A DNA stretch of 6,881 bases from CAVSWN01 sp046728115 (GCA_046728115.1 JBKPDW010000571.1:1-6881), one strand, 5' to 3'; numbered from the stretch's first letter, positions 1-6,105 are shown. Numbers and translations are program-made. The notes: generated from the letters alone by a model not told the origin.

Positions 1-1138
1 GGGATATACGGTACCGATCCGCGCCGGCCGCCGTTTGACGGGGCGGATTGGCCGATTCAGCATCGGCGCGTTGAACATTCAGACCGGCGAGGCCGAGACC
101 TTCACATCGCAGCCAACGAACTTCTCGGTCGTCAGGTTGAAGCGAGACGTGCTGCGGCGAAGCAGCGTCGGCGTCATGCTCACCGACCGATCGGTGGCAC
201 TAGGCGGTCCCGGGCGAAACGAAACGGTCGGCGTCGATGGCAGCTTCGTCTTCTTCGACAACCTGGCCTTCAACACGTACTGGGCGCGGACGAAGACCGA
301 CGGACTGACGGGCGACGACACCAGCTATCGCGCTCAAATGGATTACGCGGCCGACAAGTACGGCGTCCAACTGGAACGCCTCGTCCTTGGCGCCCACTTC
401 AATCCCGAAGTCGGCTTCGTCAGACGCCCCGACATACGCCGGAACTTCGGATCGGTTCGCTTCAGTCCACGCCCGCGCTCCAGCACACGCGTGCGCAAAC
501 TGTTCTGGATCGGCTCGCTGGCCTACATCGAGAACGGCGCCGGCAGACTGGAAACCCGGGACGCCGAGGCGGAGTTCGACGTCGAGTTCCACAACAGCGA
601 CAAGTTCATCCTCGGGCGATCCGACGTCTACGAATTCCTCGCGCGCCCGTTCGCCATCGCGCCGGGCATCGCGATTCCGGTGGGAGGCTACTCCTTCGGC
701 AGCACGCATGTCGGCTTCAACTTCGGCCAGCAACGCATGCTCTCCGGAAATGTCCTGGCGGAGTACGGGACCTTCTATTCGGGCCACAAGACGGCGGTTG
801 GCGCCAGCGGCAGTCGCGTCAAATTCACGGCGCGGTTGTCGGCCGAACCGACGGTCTCGTTCAATTGGATCGATCTCGCGGAAGGATCGTTCACGACGCG
901 GCTCCTGGGCTCGCGCGTCACCTATACGATGACGCCCCGGATGTTCACCAGCGCGCTGCTGCAATACAACAGCAGCACCAGCACGATGGCCGCCAACGTG
1001 CGCATGCGCTGGGAATATCAACCAGGCAGCGAGCTGTTCATCGTGTACAACGAAGAGCGGGACACGATGGCGGTCCCGTCTCCAGCCCTTGCGAACCGCG
1101 CGTTCATCGTCAAGATCAATCGCCTGTTGAGGTACTAG
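1..1138 (+). CDS. DUF5916-type outer-membrane-like protein, C-terminal part (5' truncated)
   Basis: The reading frame is open from base 2 and runs 378 codons to TAG at 1136-1138, so the start lies upstream of the window. A TTG at 35 is internal and not a credible start, because the same protein-like sequence (PIRAGRRLTGRIGRFSIG) runs straight through it. The segment is dominated by alternating, aromatic-rich beta-strand patterns such as FSIGALNIQT, GSFVFFDNLAFNTYWA and MFTSALLQYNSS. It ends with a strand-like tail, FIVYNEERDT then FIVKINRLLRY, which fits a membrane beta-barrel C-terminus. From memory this matches the C-terminal domain of DUF5916 proteins, which usually have an N-terminal CBM9-like carbohydrate-binding domain and are common in Acidobacteriota and Bacteroidota. 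That N-terminal half would be outside the window. The biochemical function is unknown. It is convergent with the minus-strand operon, with 23 nt between the stop codons. Family call fairly sure; barrel topology inferred. Confidence 0.82.
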   Translation, partial: GYTVPIRAGRRLTGRIGRFSIGALNIQTGEAETFTSQPTNFSVVRLKRDVLRRSSVGVMLTDRSVALGGPGRNETVGVDGSFVFFDNLAFNTYWARTKTDGLTGDDTSYRAQMDYAADKYGVQLERLVLGAHFNPEVGFVRRPDIRRNFGSVRFSPRPRSSTRVRKLFWIGSLAYIENGAGRLETRDAEAEFDVEFHNSDKFILGRSDVYEFLARPFAIAPGIAIPVGGYSFGSTHVGFNFGQQRMLSGNVLAEYGTFYSGHKTAVGASGSRVKFTARLSAEPTVSFNWIDLAEGSFTTRLLGSRVTYTMTPRMFTSALLQYNSSTSTMAANVRMRWEYQPGSELFIVYNEERDTMAVPSPALANRAFIVKINRLLRY

Positions 1139-1161
1139 TGTCACGAACTGGCGTCACACCT

Positions 1162-1175
1162 TCAGCGATCGCTGA
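1162..1175. repeat. 14-bp perfect palindrome at the convergent gene ends
   Basis: TCAGCGATCGCTGA reads the same on both strands and includes the stop codon of the minus-strand gene ending at 1162. As RNA it could fold only into a 5-bp stem with a GATC loop, and no T-run follows on either side. It is therefore not a convincing intrinsic terminator, although it sits where a bidirectional one would be expected. Confidence 0.4.
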
Positions 1176-2022
1176 CGACAACGGTCACGTCGGCCGCGGC
1201 CGTCAGGACCGAATCGTCGGCGTACGCTCTCACCACATACGTTCCTGGACGGCTGAACGTGGCGGTCGTCATGGCGCGGCCGGCGTTGATGGGCGGCGTT
1301 GCGGGATCGAACGTCACCGTCCCCACTCCTCGATAGTGAATCCACGTGACCGTCAATCCAACATCCGGACGAGGCTGTACGACCGCTTGCGTAACAGGGT
1401 TCGGCTTCGGGATCCGCTGGGCGGCACCTTCACTCGTCCGACGCCGGCGCGGCGTCGGAAACCCGTCGTCGCTGACCGAGACCGTGAGACCGACTCCTTC
1501 GCCGACGGTCGTGTTTCGGCGAGCCGCGCCGACGAGCTCGATCGTTGGCGGCTTGTTCGGCTCTCCGCCTCCCTGGCCCATATCCTGGATGCGGTTCTCG
1601 CGAATGACGACATCGTTCAATTCGTAGTCTCGTTTCAGGGACCCGTACGCTTTGTCGGTGCGTCCGTGCGCCGTGAGCGTCCAGACGAGATCTTTGCTGC
1701 CCCAGTCGGGCGGTACGACGACTTCGAACACGAACATCTGCCGTCGTGGAAAGAAATGCGTGGGCTGTCCGCGGTCGGCGTCGCCCGGCTCGAAGCGGTT
1801 GACCTCGCCGACGGCGACGTCCAGTTCCTCCTCGTAGTTCCTGTTCATGTAGCCGAAGACCATCGTCGCGCTGCCGTCCGGATTCTTCTTCCAGCCCTCG
1901 TACACGGGAACGACGTTCTGGCCGGTTGCGTACTGGATTTGGGTGTCGACTTTGTCGGTCGCCGCCAGCGCCATTATGGCCAACAGCGCCAGGAGCGAGC
2001 TTCGTGCACAAAACATGATCAT
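1162..2022 (-). CDS. Exported two-domain protein with Ig/PKD-like C-terminus, function unknown
   Basis: 286 aa, third gene of the minus-strand operon, starting 16 nt after the stop of the preceding fusion protein. The N-terminus has a hydrophobic stretch (SSLLALLAIMALAA, residues 8-21), consistent with a signal peptide. Residues about 30-145 form a beta-rich domain with YEGWKKNPDGSATMVFGYMN (41-60) and a VFEVVVPPDWG segment; I do not recognise a named family for it. Residues about 158-286 look like an Ig/PKD-type beta-sandwich: PPTIELVG opening, LTVTWIHYRGVGTVTF, then ATFSRPGTYVVRAYADD and a final DVTVVV strand. A Pro/Arg-rich insertion (PTPRRRR, then IPKPNPV, about 189-210) interrupts this domain. 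The start is uncertain: ATG at 2022 and ATG at 2016 (residue 3) are both possible, and neither has a clear Shine-Dalgarno sequence, so translation may be coupled to the upstream gene. Context suggests an accessory or binding partner of the copper/heme proteins; this is inference only. Confidence 0.8.
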   Translation of the reverse strand: MIMFCARSSLLALLAIMALAATDKVDTQIQYATGQNVVPVYEGWKKNPDGSATMVFGYMNRNYEEELDVAVGEVNRFEPGDADRGQPTHFFPRRQMFVFEVVVPPDWGSKDLVWTLTAHGRTDKAYGSLKRDYELNDVVIRENRIQDMGQGGGEPNKPPTIELVGAARRNTTVGEGVGLTVSVSDDGFPTPRRRRTSEGAAQRIPKPNPVTQAVVQPRPDVGLTVTWIHYRGVGTVTFDPATPPINAGRAMTTATFSRPGTYVVRAYADDSVLTAAADVTVVVSDR

Positions 2023-2038
2023 GCGTTGGCTGCGCTGG

Positions 2039-3343
2039 TCAGAGGCCGTTCCCGAGTTTCCGCGCGCGGGTCTCGCGAATGAATTCGTCTTCGGTCAACG
2101 TGTAATAGCTCACCCACGCGAAGCTCATCTCGTCGATCATCCTCCCGCCGGCGCCGGCCCAGTTCCTCGGGTCGGGGTTGTTCGCATTCCGCTTCGAGTT
2201 GTCGTGCCATCCCGTGACGTGAAGGATCGTGCCGCCGGGCAGCAGAGGCGCTCTATCGTCCTCGTACGTGTAGACCAGCTGCCAGGAGGGATTGAATCGA
2301 TCGACGCAGTTGATCGGCGCCACTCTCATCGTCGGCAGGATCGCCTCGATACACAACGCCTTGCCGCGCGAATGCATGTGCGGCTGGATCGACGTCAGCC
2401 GGGTCGGCCTCTCCAGCTTGAAGTAGCCGTCGTGGCGAACGTCGGCCGCGCCGGCGGGGATGTCGAGCGCCTCCGATGGCTCGCCGACCCTCGACGTCGT
2501 GAGCACGTGGCGAGGGATGACGCCTGTCGGATAGAACCGGAGACCAACACGCGGACCCTGCCACGCTCCATTACCACCGTCGTGGAAATGGACATTGAAT
2601 CGGATGCGCGATCCTGCGGGTATCAGGCGGCCGGCATCGTTTGCGAATATGTCTCCGTGCCCTCCGGCGACGTATGCGTTCAAAAACTCCTCTTCTCCAT
2701 CCTCGGAAACGACGTAGGTGAGGACATGGTGAACGAGATTGGCGGCGTCCGCACCTGGCAGCGTCTCGACCGCACTGAGATAACGATCCTCAGCCAAGCC
2801 GGTATCGACCATGAAGTCGGTCCATGACTCCGCACCCGATGCGGAAGCCACGAAGGGGGCCGAGACCGATACGACGAGATCGGGAGCACCAATCGTCCAT
2901 CGATCCGCTTCCCAAAAGCGACGCGGCGCCGGAAGATTCGCAGGATCGCCCTGCGGCGAGCCGCCATCCACCCAGCGCGTTATCGTCCCAATCTCGTCGT
3001 CGCTGAGCGTCGGATCGTTCTTGAACTTCCGGATGCCGACGCGACGGTCGAGGAACCACGGTGGCATGTCACGGCCGAGCACCACCTGCCGGATGGCTTT
3101 CGCCCACGGTCGCACGTCCGCGTAGGTCAGGAGCGGCATCGGCCCAATCGAGCCGGGTCGATGACACTGCTGGCAGGCACGCTGCAGGATTGGAGCGATG
3201 TCCTTCGTGAACGTCGGACACGGCGGCTCGGCACCGTGACAGCTTCCAGGTTGCTGGGCGCGCAGCGGCGTTGGTGGGCCGAATGAGCCAGCCGCGATCG
3301 CCATCGCCACAGCGACGAAGACTCGGACGTGTCGACAGGACAT
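2039..3343 (-). CDS. Cytochrome c / PHM-like copper monooxygenase fusion, second paralogue
   Basis: 434 aa, exported (signal peptide about 1-30, ending LRAQ). Residues about 43-130 form a small cytochrome c domain with heme site C57-Q-Q-C60-H61 and MPPW (M93), a candidate axial Met. The rest resembles copper type II ascorbate-dependent monooxygenases (PHM/DBM fold). Counterparts of all six PHM copper ligands are visible: H205-H206 in LVHHVLTY and H252 in NVHFH (CuH site), H322 and H324 in QPHMHSRG, and M406 in DEMSFAWVSYY (CuM site). The DEM...YY end closely mirrors the DEM...YY segment of rat PHM. Conserved C331 and C346 may form a disulphide. It starts 22 nt after the stop of its paralogue, without a clear Shine-Dalgarno sequence, so it is probably co-transcribed and perhaps translationally coupled. 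Unlike the paralogue it has C35-H36 and C42 just after the signal peptide. Expected chemistry is oxygen-dependent hydroxylation in the periplasm; substrate unknown. Family assignment is sure at fold level; activity is inferred. Confidence 0.9.
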   Translation of the reverse strand: MSCRHVRVFVAVAMAIAAGSFGPPTPLRAQQPGSCHGAEPPCPTFTKDIAPILQRACQQCHRPGSIGPMPLLTYADVRPWAKAIRQVVLGRDMPPWFLDRRVGIRKFKNDPTLSDDEIGTITRWVDGGSPQGDPANLPAPRRFWEADRWTIGAPDLVVSVSAPFVASASGAESWTDFMVDTGLAEDRYLSAVETLPGADAANLVHHVLTYVVSEDGEEEFLNAYVAGGHGDIFANDAGRLIPAGSRIRFNVHFHDGGNGAWQGPRVGLRFYPTGVIPRHVLTTSRVGEPSEALDIPAGAADVRHDGYFKLERPTRLTSIQPHMHSRGKALCIEAILPTMRVAPINCVDRFNPSWQLVYTYEDDRAPLLPGGTILHVTGWHDNSKRNANNPDPRNWAGAGGRMIDEMSFAWVSYYTLTEDEFIRETRARKLGNGL

Positions 3344-3365
3344 ACAATCGTTCGTCGACGCCGAC

Positions 3366-4661
3366 TCAGTTGGTCTGCTTTGTGCGGCGCTCGAGCTCCC
3401 GCTTGTAGTCGTCGTCGCTCAGGTAGTAGTAGCTCATCCAGGCGAAGCTCATCTCATCGAGCGTCCGCCCGCCGTAGCCTGCCCAATTGCGAGGATCGGG
3501 GTTGATCCGGTTGGCGGCTGAGTTGTCGTGCCAGGCGATCACGTGCAGGATGGTCCCGGCCGGCAGGAGCGGCGCCGCGTCGTCCGCGTAGTTGTAGACG
3601 AGACTCCAGCCGAAGCTGAATTTCGCGCAACTGATTTGCTGCACGCGCATCGTCGGAAGGATCGCTTCGACGCACATCGCCTTGCCTCGCGTGTGCATGT
3701 GCGGCTGAAAGGACGCAAGGAGAGTGGGTTTCTCGAGGCGATAGTAGCCGTCATGCCGCACGTCGGCCTCGCCGGCCGGGATGTCGAGATCTTCCGGCGA
3801 GTCGCCGATCGTCGATGTGATCTGGATGTACTTCGGCACGTATCCCTTCGGATAGAACTTGATTCCGACCCGCGTACGGTCGACCGTCTCCGCGCCGTTC
3901 GAGTGGTAATGCATCTGGAATCGAATCCTGATCCCCGCACGCATCAGACGGCCAGCGCCCTCGCTGAAGATGTCGCCGTTCTTGCCCAGGGCGTACTCGT
4001 TGAGGAACACCGACCGATCGGCGCCGCCTTCGTTTTCCAGTAAGTACGTAATCGCGTGGTGCACGACAGCCCGTTTGCCGGGCTTTGTCTCGACTGCTTT
4101 GATGTATCGGTCTTCCTTGAGACCCGAATCCGCGAAGTAGACGCCCCACCAGTCAGGCGCCACGGCCGGGACAACGTGATCCTTCGGAAGCGTGATGATC
4201 AGGTCGGGCTCGCCGATGTTCCAGTTGTCCTGATCCGTGAATGCGCGAGGCGGCGGCATGTCGGCGTCGCTTCCGCGGACGGAGCCACCGTCCACCCACC
4301 GCGCAATCGTGGCGATCTCGTCGTCGGTCAGCGATGGATCGTCCTTGAACTTGCGCACGCCGACATTCCGGTCGATGAACCACGGCGGCATTTCGCGGGC
4401 GGCGACCTTCTGCTTGATGGCCCGGGCCCAGGGCCGTGTGTCCTCGTACGAGAGGAGCGCCATGGGTGCAATCGATCCAGGTCGATGGCAGTTCTGGCAG
4501 GCGCGCTGAAAGATTGGAGCCACGTCCTTGGTGAACGTGACCTGGTTACCGGTGTCCACCGGGCTCTGTTCGGCGCCGTAGGCCGAAGCCCGCGGTGTCG
4601 CACCTGTCAGCAGCTGCGCCGACAGCGCGAGTCCCAGAACAATGCGGACCACGCTCATCAT
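3366..4661 (-). CDS. Cytochrome c / PHM-like copper monooxygenase fusion, first paralogue
   Basis: 431 aa from ATG 4661. The frame is open up to an ATG at 4781, but that start would add 40 residues ahead of the signal peptide (MMSVVRIVLGLALSAQLL) and lies upstream of the candidate -10 box at 4759-4764. GGAG at 4667-4670 is 5 nt before ATG 4661 and 8 nt before the adjacent ATG 4658, and 431 aa matches the 434-aa paralogue. Residue numbers are from M at 4661. Heme c site C55-Q-N-C58-H59; candidate axial Met M91 in EMPPW. PHM-type copper ligands: H201-H202 in VVHHAITY, H251 in QMHYH, H321 and H323 in QPHMHTRG, M404 in DEMSFAWMSYY. It is first in the operon and close in sequence to the downstream paralogue (64 of 86 identical in the cytochrome block by hand count). 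Expected to be a periplasmic copper oxygenase fed electrons by its own heme domain; substrate unknown. Confidence 0.9.
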   Translation of the reverse strand: MMSVVRIVLGLALSAQLLTGATPRASAYGAEQSPVDTGNQVTFTKDVAPIFQRACQNCHRPGSIAPMALLSYEDTRPWARAIKQKVAAREMPPWFIDRNVGVRKFKDDPSLTDDEIATIARWVDGGSVRGSDADMPPPRAFTDQDNWNIGEPDLIITLPKDHVVPAVAPDWWGVYFADSGLKEDRYIKAVETKPGKRAVVHHAITYLLENEGGADRSVFLNEYALGKNGDIFSEGAGRLMRAGIRIRFQMHYHSNGAETVDRTRVGIKFYPKGYVPKYIQITSTIGDSPEDLDIPAGEADVRHDGYYRLEKPTLLASFQPHMHTRGKAMCVEAILPTMRVQQISCAKFSFGWSLVYNYADDAAPLLPAGTILHVIAWHDNSAANRINPDPRNWAGYGGRTLDEMSFAWMSYYYLSDDDYKRELERRTKQTN

Positions 4662-4666
4662 CGCGT

Positions 4667-4670
4667 CTCC
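4667..4670 (-). promoter_or_regulatory. Ribosome binding site deciding the start of the first fusion protein
   Basis: GGAG on the minus strand lies 5 nt upstream of ATG 4661 and 8 nt upstream of ATG 4658. It supports starting at this ATG pair, directly before the signal peptide, over the distal ATG at 4781. Confidence 0.7.
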
Positions 4671-4689
4671 GGTGGGCCCGCGGCACATT

Positions 4690-4701
4690 CGCCGAACGGC
4701 G
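4690..4701. repeat. Short inverted repeat in the minus-strand leader
   Basis: CGCCG-AA-CGGCG is a perfect 5-bp inverted repeat with a 2-nt centre. It lies between the candidate minus promoter and the start codon at 4661, so it would be in the mRNA leader of the fusion-protein operon. It could be a small hairpin or half of an operator. It is short enough to arise by chance in GC-rich DNA. Confidence 0.3.
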
Positions 4702-4758
4702 CGATCGGCAACACCAGCCACCGCGGAAACCACAGCTCCGATTGAGTTTCCGGCCGCC

Positions 4759-4787
4759 ATTATACCGTTGCCTGCTGGCACTCGACT
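4759..4787 (-). promoter_or_regulatory. Candidate sigma70-type promoter for the copper/heme operon
   Basis: The minus strand carries a perfect TATAAT at 4764-4759, rare in this GC-rich window. The position 17 nt upstream (4782-4787) reads AGTCGA, a poor -35, so an activator may be needed. The predicted transcript would begin near 4752 and give a leader of about 90 nt before ATG 4661. Confidence 0.5.
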
Positions 4788-4796
4788 CGCTATGCT
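4768..4796 (+). promoter_or_regulatory. Candidate sigma70-type promoter for the cupin operon
   Basis: TTGCCT (4768-4773) and TATGCT (4791-4796) are separated by exactly 17 nt and each matches 4 of 6 consensus bases. Transcription would start near 4803, about 40 nt before the cupin ATG at 4845. The element is interleaved with the opposing -10 box at 4759-4764, so the two polymerases would probably compete. Confidence 0.5.
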
Positions 4797-4832
4797 ACGG
4801 CCGACTTCAGAAGCGCGACAGAAACGGCAATC

Positions 4833-4838
4833 GGAGGG
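4833..4838 (+). promoter_or_regulatory. Ribosome binding site of the small cupin gene
   Basis: GGAGGG lies 6 nt before the ATG at 4845, a near-ideal Shine-Dalgarno sequence that fixes this start just ahead of a signal peptide. Confidence 0.75.
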
Positions 4839-4844
4839 AAACCC

Positions 4845-5339
4845 ATGCGTCGAACGATTCTCATGGGTGGGGCCATTGCATTAGTCGCCGGGATTGCTCT
4901 TGCTCAGCAGCCGCGAGAACGTCCCCAGCTGACGGGGCCCGAACACATTCCCGCTGCTCAACTGAAGCAGGTCATCGCCGACGCCAAACCTTGGCCTGAC
5001 GATCCCACGATCCGATACAAGCGGCTCGGCTCGCGCGGCAACGACTCGTACTGGATCCTCCTGCGCGATGGGACCGGGAAGGCCGAGCAGCACGACGGGT
5101 GGAACGACATCTTCATCGTGCAGGAGGGATCCGCGACTGTTTTGTACGGAGGGCAATTACAGGGCGGTCGTCAGACGAGCCCCGGCGAAACGCTCGGCGG
5201 CGAAATCGTGAACGGCGAGCGGCGAAGGATCAGCCGGGACGACATTCTGGTTCTACCGGCTGGCACGCCGCATCAGTTCCTGATCGATCGCGGCGAATCG
5301 ATCACCTACGTCACAATCAAGACCGAGCGCAAGAAGTAG
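4845..5339 (+). CDS. Exported single-domain cupin protein
   Basis: 164 aa with an N-terminal signal peptide (RRTILMGGAIALVAGIALAQ, residues 2-21). The rest is a small cupin barrel. The motif-1 region is H83-D-G-W-N-D-I-F-I-V-Q-E-G (83-95), and motif 2 is DDILVLPAGTPHQF with P138, G140 and H143. Motif 1 is atypical: the usual HxH pair is missing. H83, H143 and possibly N87, D88 or E94 are the only obvious metal-ligand candidates, so metal binding is uncertain. It is the first gene of the plus-strand unit, divergent from the copper/heme operon and 17 nt ahead of the bicupin. The role could be a periplasmic cupin enzyme (isomerase- or dioxygenase-like) or a ligand-binding protein; the sequence does not decide. 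Fold confident, function unknown. Confidence 0.85.
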   Translation: MRRTILMGGAIALVAGIALAQQPRERPQLTGPEHIPAAQLKQVIADAKPWPDDPTIRYKRLGSRGNDSYWILLRDGTGKAEQHDGWNDIFIVQEGSATVLYGGQLQGGRQTSPGETLGGEIVNGERRRISRDDILVLPAGTPHQFLIDRGESITYVTIKTERKK

Positions 5340-5345
5340 GCCTGC

Positions 5346-5350
5346 AGGAG
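5346..5350 (+). promoter_or_regulatory. Ribosome binding site deciding the bicupin start
   Basis: AGGAG lies 6 nt before ATG 5357. The frame is open back to an ATG at 5099, but that would overlap the cupin gene by 241 nt and bury the signal peptide, so 5357 is chosen. Confidence 0.8.
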
Positions 5351-5356
5351 CCTGCG

Positions 5357-6085
5357 ATGAAAGCATGGATCGCCTTGACGGTATGTGTGACGGCGCTGAC
5401 AATCGCCGTCGCCGCGCAGGACCCCCAACACAAGTATTACCAGTCGTACGGGAACCCCGCACTCCTGGGTGAAACGTTCCTCGACAACGAGCGGATCGTG
5501 GTCCAACGTTTCGTCATCCCGCCCGGGGGCTCGGAGGGCAAGCACACGCATGCGGGGAATCAGCTCTGGATTCAAATGACTCGCGGCGAATGGACGTCGC
5601 CTTCGGACAAGCGGGTTTCGCGCATCGAAGCCGGAACCGTGGGGTGGCAGCAGGCAGCAATCACGCGCGCGGAAGACCACGAAGGCGGCACCAACGCCGG
5701 CGCCAGTCCGATCGAGCTGCTGTGGGTGACGCTCAAACCGTCCGCGCCCGCATCGTCGTCTTCCGTCGAAGCGATGAGACACTACCGCCTCGTCTACCCG
5801 AATATTCCCGGTACGTTGGTTCTCGACAACGAGCAGGTTGTCGTCCAGCGGTTCGTGGTCGCCCCGGGCCAATGGGAAGGCGTTCACGCGCATCCCGGCA
5901 ACCAGCTGTACGTCCACATCAAGGGCGGTCGTTGGGCGGTCCGAACCGGCGGTCGCGAAAGCGTTTCAAGCTCGAAGACTGGCTCGATCGGGTGGTATCA
6001 CGCCATTCCTCTCAGCGAACAGCACCAGTCCGGCAACGCCGGCGACGAGCCGATCGATCTGATTTGGGTCACCCTCAAGCAGTGA
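5357..6085 (+). CDS. Exported bicupin protein (two tandem cupin domains)
   Basis: 242 aa from ATG 5357. Residues 1-20 (MKAWIALTVCVTALTIAVAA) are a clear signal peptide. Two homologous cupin domains follow, about 28-127 and 142-241. Each contains LDNE, VVQRFV, an HxH metal motif followed by xGNQL (H63/H65 with N68-Q69; H177/H179 with N182-Q183), a GW strand, a later His (H108; H223) and a closing segment PI(E/D)L(L/I)WVTLK. Both domains keep the HxH, so both may bind metal. A Ser/Ala/Pro linker (SAPASSSS, 129-136) joins them. It lies 17 nt after the small cupin gene and is probably co-transcribed with it. Possible roles are a periplasmic metal-dependent enzyme or a metal or small-ligand binding protein. 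No specific family name is recognised. Confidence 0.87.
   Translation: MKAWIALTVCVTALTIAVAAQDPQHKYYQSYGNPALLGETFLDNERIVVQRFVIPPGGSEGKHTHAGNQLWIQMTRGEWTSPSDKRVSRIEAGTVGWQQAAITRAEDHEGGTNAGASPIELLWVTLKPSAPASSSSVEAMRHYRLVYPNIPGTLVLDNEQVVVQRFVVAPGQWEGVHAHPGNQLYVHIKGGRWAVRTGGRESVSSSKTGSIGWYHAIPLSEQHQSGNAGDEPIDLIWVTLKQ
5438..6079 (+). repeat. Internal duplication within the bicupin gene
   Basis: The segment 5438-5737 and the segment 5780-6079 encode homologous domains offset by 114 codons, with only small compensating gaps. Around the metal site 20 of 31 residues are identical by hand count. The DNA has diverged, so this is an old in-frame duplication and not a recent repeat. Confidence 0.8.
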
Positions 6086-6089
6086 GGGT

Positions 6090-6105
6090 GCGAGCCGCGG
6101 CTCGC
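6090..6105 (+). other. 16-bp GC palindrome (possible hairpin) between bicupin and receptor
   Basis: GCGAGCCGCGGCTCGC is a perfect palindrome starting 5 nt after the bicupin stop. RNA could form a 6-bp GC stem with a CGCG loop. No T-run follows, so it is not a standard intrinsic terminator. It may stabilise the 3' end of the cupin mRNA, lower read-through into the receptor gene, or be a protein-binding site. Confidence 0.45.

Larger units (their letters stand above)
4662..4844. promoter_or_regulatory. Divergent intergenic regulatory region
   Basis: These 183 nt separate the divergently transcribed fusion-protein operon (minus) and cupin operon (plus). They hold a candidate promoter for each direction, a Shine-Dalgarno sequence for each first gene and a short GC inverted repeat at 4690-4701. 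The shared control region suggests the two operons are co-regulated or reciprocally regulated. No regulator gene lies in the window. Confidence 0.7.

Noticed and set aside
35..37. TTG at 35 as the start of the DUF5916 protein.
   Set aside because: The frame is open to the window edge and the residues before TTG continue the family-like sequence, so the gene is truncated and not starting here.
200..1144. 314-codon minus-strand frame opposite the DUF5916 gene.
   Set aside because: Arg/Ala/Glu-rich composition without motifs; the plus-strand frame has clear beta-barrel-like sequence that continues past the window edge.
1162..1175. Bidirectional intrinsic terminator at the convergent gene ends.
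   Set aside because: The palindrome gives only a 5-bp stem and has no T-run on either side, so it is listed only as a palindrome.
865..2082. Long plus-strand open frame (405 codons) overlapping the end of the DUF5916 gene and antisense to the Ig-like protein gene.
   Set aside because: Its translation is low-complexity Arg/Asp/His-rich sequence with no domain, and both genes it overlaps have strong protein-like frames. It is a GC-driven shadow.
1943..2827. 294-codon plus-strand frame opposite the second fusion gene.
   Set aside because: The opposite strand carries the heme and copper motifs at matching positions in both paralogues, which fixes the coding strand.
3344..3365. A separate promoter for the second fusion gene in the 22-nt gap.
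   Set aside because: No -10-like or -35-like element fits in or near the gap; operon transcription is simpler.
5099..5356. Upstream extension of the bicupin frame to ATG 5099.
   Set aside because: It would overlap the cupin gene, gives Arg-rich sequence with no motif, and places the signal peptide in mid-protein. AGGAG before ATG 5357 supports the shorter start.
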